This document shows positions 6,330 to 7,783 of a stretch of 7,783 nucleotides of DNA, in pieces (position 1 is the first letter of the stretch; each line of letters begins with the position of its first letter). This DNA is from JAWKWH01 sp041582695 (GTDB lineage: Bacteria; Pseudomonadota; Alphaproteobacteria; Rhizobiales; Rhizobiaceae). The notes beneath the pieces were generated by a model. That model had not been told where the DNA came from. It did no database searches and worked only from the letters and a program-made list of their open reading frames with translations. The translations under genes and the position numbers were made by a program. The stretch spans positions 1 through 7,783 of the forward strand of contig JBFIBB010000169.1 in the NCBI GenBank assembly GCA_041582695.1. Direction: 5' to 3'.

Positions 6330-7021
6330 GCGACGAGCGCAAAACAGCAGGGCCCGATGGAGTGCTGGCCGCCGAGTATGTCCTCGGCGTATTGCCGCAC
6401 GCCGAACGCCAGGCATTTGCCGCGCGTCTCGAAAATGATCCTGTTCTGCAGGAGGAAGTCAGGTTCTGGAGCGAAAAACTTTCACCGCTTGCCAGCGAGG
6501 TCGAACCGGCCGAGCCGCCCGCGACTGTGCTGGGGAGCGTCGAAAGTCGGCTGTTCGGCTCGGCGGCCGGAAAAGCCGGCTGGTGGTCCAGCCTTGCGTT
6601 CTGGCGTGGACTTGCGGTTGCCAGTCTTGCCGCGCTGGTGGTCGTGGCGGTCTATGCAGTCAACCTGCCCGGCACCGCGCCTTCAAAACCCGCGTTTGTT
6701 GCAGAAATTGCCGGTGAATCCGGCGCGGTGACGCTGATCGCGCTCTATGAGCCGGATACGGGACTTCTGAAACTCAACCGCACCGAAGGCGCACCGCTAA
6801 CGGGGCGCGATTTCGAGCTCTGGCTGATCGGAGGCGGCGACAATCCGATTTCACTCGGCGTACTGCCCGCCGCAAACCGCACCGAAATCACCGTGCCCGA
6901 AACCATGCGGGGCCGGTTTGCCGGCGCCGTGCTGGCGGTCAGCGACGAGCCGGAGGGAGGTTCCCCGACAGGTCAGCCTACCGGCGCCGTGCTGGCCACC
7001 GGCGCAGTGGCGGAAATTTAA
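6326..7021 (+). CDS. Membrane anti-sigma factor, RskA family
   Basis: A 231-residue single-pass membrane anti-sigma factor expected to hold the adjacent sigma factor inactive at the membrane. Residues 10-57 form the cytoplasmic sigma-binding helices (LAAEYVLGVLPHAERQAFAA, then a helix with VRFWSEKL). There is no HxxxCxxC motif and no cysteine at all, so it is not a zinc (ZAS) anti-sigma factor. A transmembrane helix lies at about 93-112. The periplasmic part (about 124-231) is the RskA C-terminal domain, with FELWLIGGGDNPISLGVLP and the typical late stretch LAVSDEPEGGSPTGQPTGAV. Members of this family are inactivated by membrane proteolysis (for RskA of M. tuberculosis, by Rip1); the same here is inference. 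The ATG overlaps the sigma stop, so translation is coupled. An in-frame GTG at 6314 would add four residues, but the overlap favours 6326. Confidence 0.92.
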   Translation: MSDERKTAGPDGVLAAEYVLGVLPHAERQAFAARLENDPVLQEEVRFWSEKLSPLASEVEPAEPPATVLGSVESRLFGSAAGKAGWWSSLAFWRGLAVASLAALVVVAVYAVNLPGTAPSKPAFVAEIAGESGAVTLIALYEPDTGLLKLNRTEGAPLTGRDFELWLIGGGDNPISLGVLPAANRTEITVPETMRGRFAGAVLAVSDEPEGGSPTGQPTGAVLATGAVAEI

Positions 7022-7034
7022 TTTTTCGCGGACC

Positions 7035-7060
7035 GAAACTATTTCCCGCAAGCCAACGTC
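7035..7060 (+). promoter_or_regulatory. Candidate ECF-type promoter of the fasciclin gene
   Basis: GAAACT at 7035-7040 and CGTC at 7057-7060 are separated by 16 bases. The AAC-containing -35 and CGT-type -10 match the general form of ECF sigma promoters. The position, 50 bases before the fasciclin start, leaves a 5' leader of about 40 bases. No matching pair was found upstream of the sigma gene. The assignment to the adjacent sigma factor is inference. Confidence 0.5.
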
Positions 7061-7110
7061 ATTTCTCCTGTCCGCGCATAAGCGGTCCATGCAAAACCAG
7101 GAGAAATCAG

Positions 7111-7680
7111 ATGACGTTCAATACCAAGCGCTTTGTTGCCGCCACGGCCGCAATCGCAATATCGGTTGGCGCAGCCCTTGCCGCGAGCCATTCGGAAAAC
7201 CCGATGGTCGGCGGCGCCGCCATGTTCCCGGACAAAAACATCGTCGAGAATGCCATGAATTCCAACGATCACACCACGCTGGTCGCTGCCGTCAAGGCCG
7301 CGGGCCTGGTCGACACGCTTTCGGGCGAGGGTCCTTTTACCGTTTTCGCGCCGACCAACGATGCCTTTTCCGCCCTGCCCGCCGGCACTGTGGAAATGCT
7401 GTTGAAACCTGAAAACAAGGACCAACTCACAAAAATCCTGACCTGCCATGTGGTCGCCGCCAATGCGATGGCCGATGCGATCAAGGGCATGGTTGCCGAT
7501 GACGGCGGCATGCATCCGGTCAAGACGGTGGGAGGCTGCGAATTCACCGCGATGTCCAATGGCGATACCGTGATGATCAAGGACGGACAGGGCAATGTCG
7601 CCAACGTGACCATCGCCGACGTCCGCCAGTCCAACGGCGTCATCCACGTTATCGACAAGGTGCTTTTACCAGCATCGTGA
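7111..7680 (+). CDS. Secreted fasciclin (FAS1) domain protein
   Basis: A 189-residue exported protein with one FAS1 domain, a fold used for adhesion or protein binding outside the cytoplasm. Residues 1-24 are a Sec signal peptide (Lys6-Arg7, then an Ala/Ile/Val core, cleavage near ALA-AS). The FAS1 domain runs from about 43 to 188. It has the H1 box TVFAPTNDAFSALP (77-90), the central TCHVVAA (111-117) in place of the common YH motif, and the H2 box NGVIHVIDKVLLP (175-187). The mature protein has just two cysteines, Cys112 and Cys143, which could form a disulfide. An AGGAG at 7099-7103, seven bases before ATG, gives a strong start. Its place behind an RskA-type anti-sigma gene, with its own ECF-like promoter, suggests it is the main target of the sigma factor, as MPT70/MPT83 are of SigK in mycobacteria. 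Related rhizobial FAS1 proteins include Nex18 of Sinorhizobium meliloti. Confidence 0.95.
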   Translation: MTFNTKRFVAATAAIAISVGAALAASHSENPMVGGAAMFPDKNIVENAMNSNDHTTLVAAVKAAGLVDTLSGEGPFTVFAPTNDAFSALPAGTVEMLLKPENKDQLTKILTCHVVAANAMADAIKGMVADDGGMHPVKTVGGCEFTAMSNGDTVMIKDGQGNVANVTIADVRQSNGVIHVIDKVLLPAS

Positions 7681-7691
7681 TCAACAGTTAC

Positions 7692-7718
7692 CGCCCGCCC
7701 TCTTTGCGGGGGCGGGCG
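7692..7718 (+). terminator. GC-rich hairpin after the fasciclin gene
   Basis: CGCCCGCCC (7692-7700) pairs perfectly over 9 bp with GGGCGGGCG (7710-7718) around a nine-base loop. It begins 12 bases after the fasciclin stop, where a terminator is expected. No T run follows (TAGCTGCC), so it may terminate weakly, stabilise the 3' end of the message, or allow read-through into the next gene. Confidence 0.55.
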
Positions 7719-7752
7719 TAGCTGCCATATCAATCCCGACAGGAGATGGATC

Positions 7753-7783
7753 ATGTTTCGCAGGGAGTTTCTGCTGATGGGCG
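7753..7783 (+). CDS. 5' end of a gene with a twin-arginine-like signal (partial)
   Basis: An ATG at 7753 follows AGGAGA (7741-7746) by six bases, an excellent ribosome binding site, and opens a frame reading MFRREFLLMG up to the window edge. Arg-Arg-x-Phe-Leu is the core of a twin-arginine (Tat) signal, which would mean export of a folded, often cofactor-bearing protein. Only ten codons are visible, so the product cannot be named. The gap from the fasciclin stop is 72 bases with a hairpin between them, so it may or may not be cotranscribed. Confidence 0.7.
   Translation, partial: MFRREFLLMG

Noticed and set aside
6326..6620. Zinc-binding anti-sigma (ZAS) domain
   Set aside because: The cytoplasmic part has no cysteine and no HxxxCxxC pattern.
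7039..7647. A 202-codon minus-strand open frame under the fasciclin gene
   Set aside because: The plus strand encodes an unmistakable signal peptide and FAS1 domain with a strong ribosome site.

Overview
The window reads as chromosomal DNA from a GC-rich alphaproteobacterium, most likely a Hyphomicrobiales (Rhizobiales) member of the Phyllobacteriaceae type. This placement is inferred from codon use, the hisC-tyrC pairing and a rhizobial-looking intergenic repeat; no marker gene was available to test it. Eight substantially complete genes are visible, plus one gene tail at the left edge and one gene start at the right edge. There are no tRNA or rRNA genes, CRISPR arrays, transposases or phage genes.

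Left part (1-2400). A probable gene tail (stop at 42-44) converges on a minus-strand gene for a secreted protein of unknown function (101-1282). A good terminator hairpin lies between them. A divergent intergenic region of about 150 bases separates that gene from a plus-strand gene for an exported alpha/beta hydrolase of the HSL/carboxylesterase type. A short intergenic stretch follows that resembles dispersed rhizobial repeats.

Middle (2407-5725). hisC (PLP aminotransferase) and tyrC (prephenate/arogenate dehydrogenase) are separated by 4 bases, and a 12-helix MFS transporter follows almost directly. The first two form a compact aromatic amino acid unit. The aminotransferase may serve tyrosine/phenylalanine synthesis as well as, or instead of, histidine synthesis.

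Right part (5787-7783). An ECF sigma factor and a membrane anti-sigma factor of the RskA type overlap by ATGA. They are followed by a secreted single-domain fasciclin (FAS1) protein preceded by an ECF-style promoter candidate (GAAACT, 16 bases, CGTC). This is the same trio of protein types as SigK/RskA/MPT70-MPT83 in Mycobacterium tuberculosis, and it is the most interesting part of the window. After a GC-rich hairpin, a new gene begins with a strong ribosome binding site and a twin-arginine-like start (MFRREFLLMG), so a Tat-exported protein may belong to the same region. I did not find a wholly unknown system. The sigma/anti-sigma/fasciclin module with its candidate promoter is the best lead.
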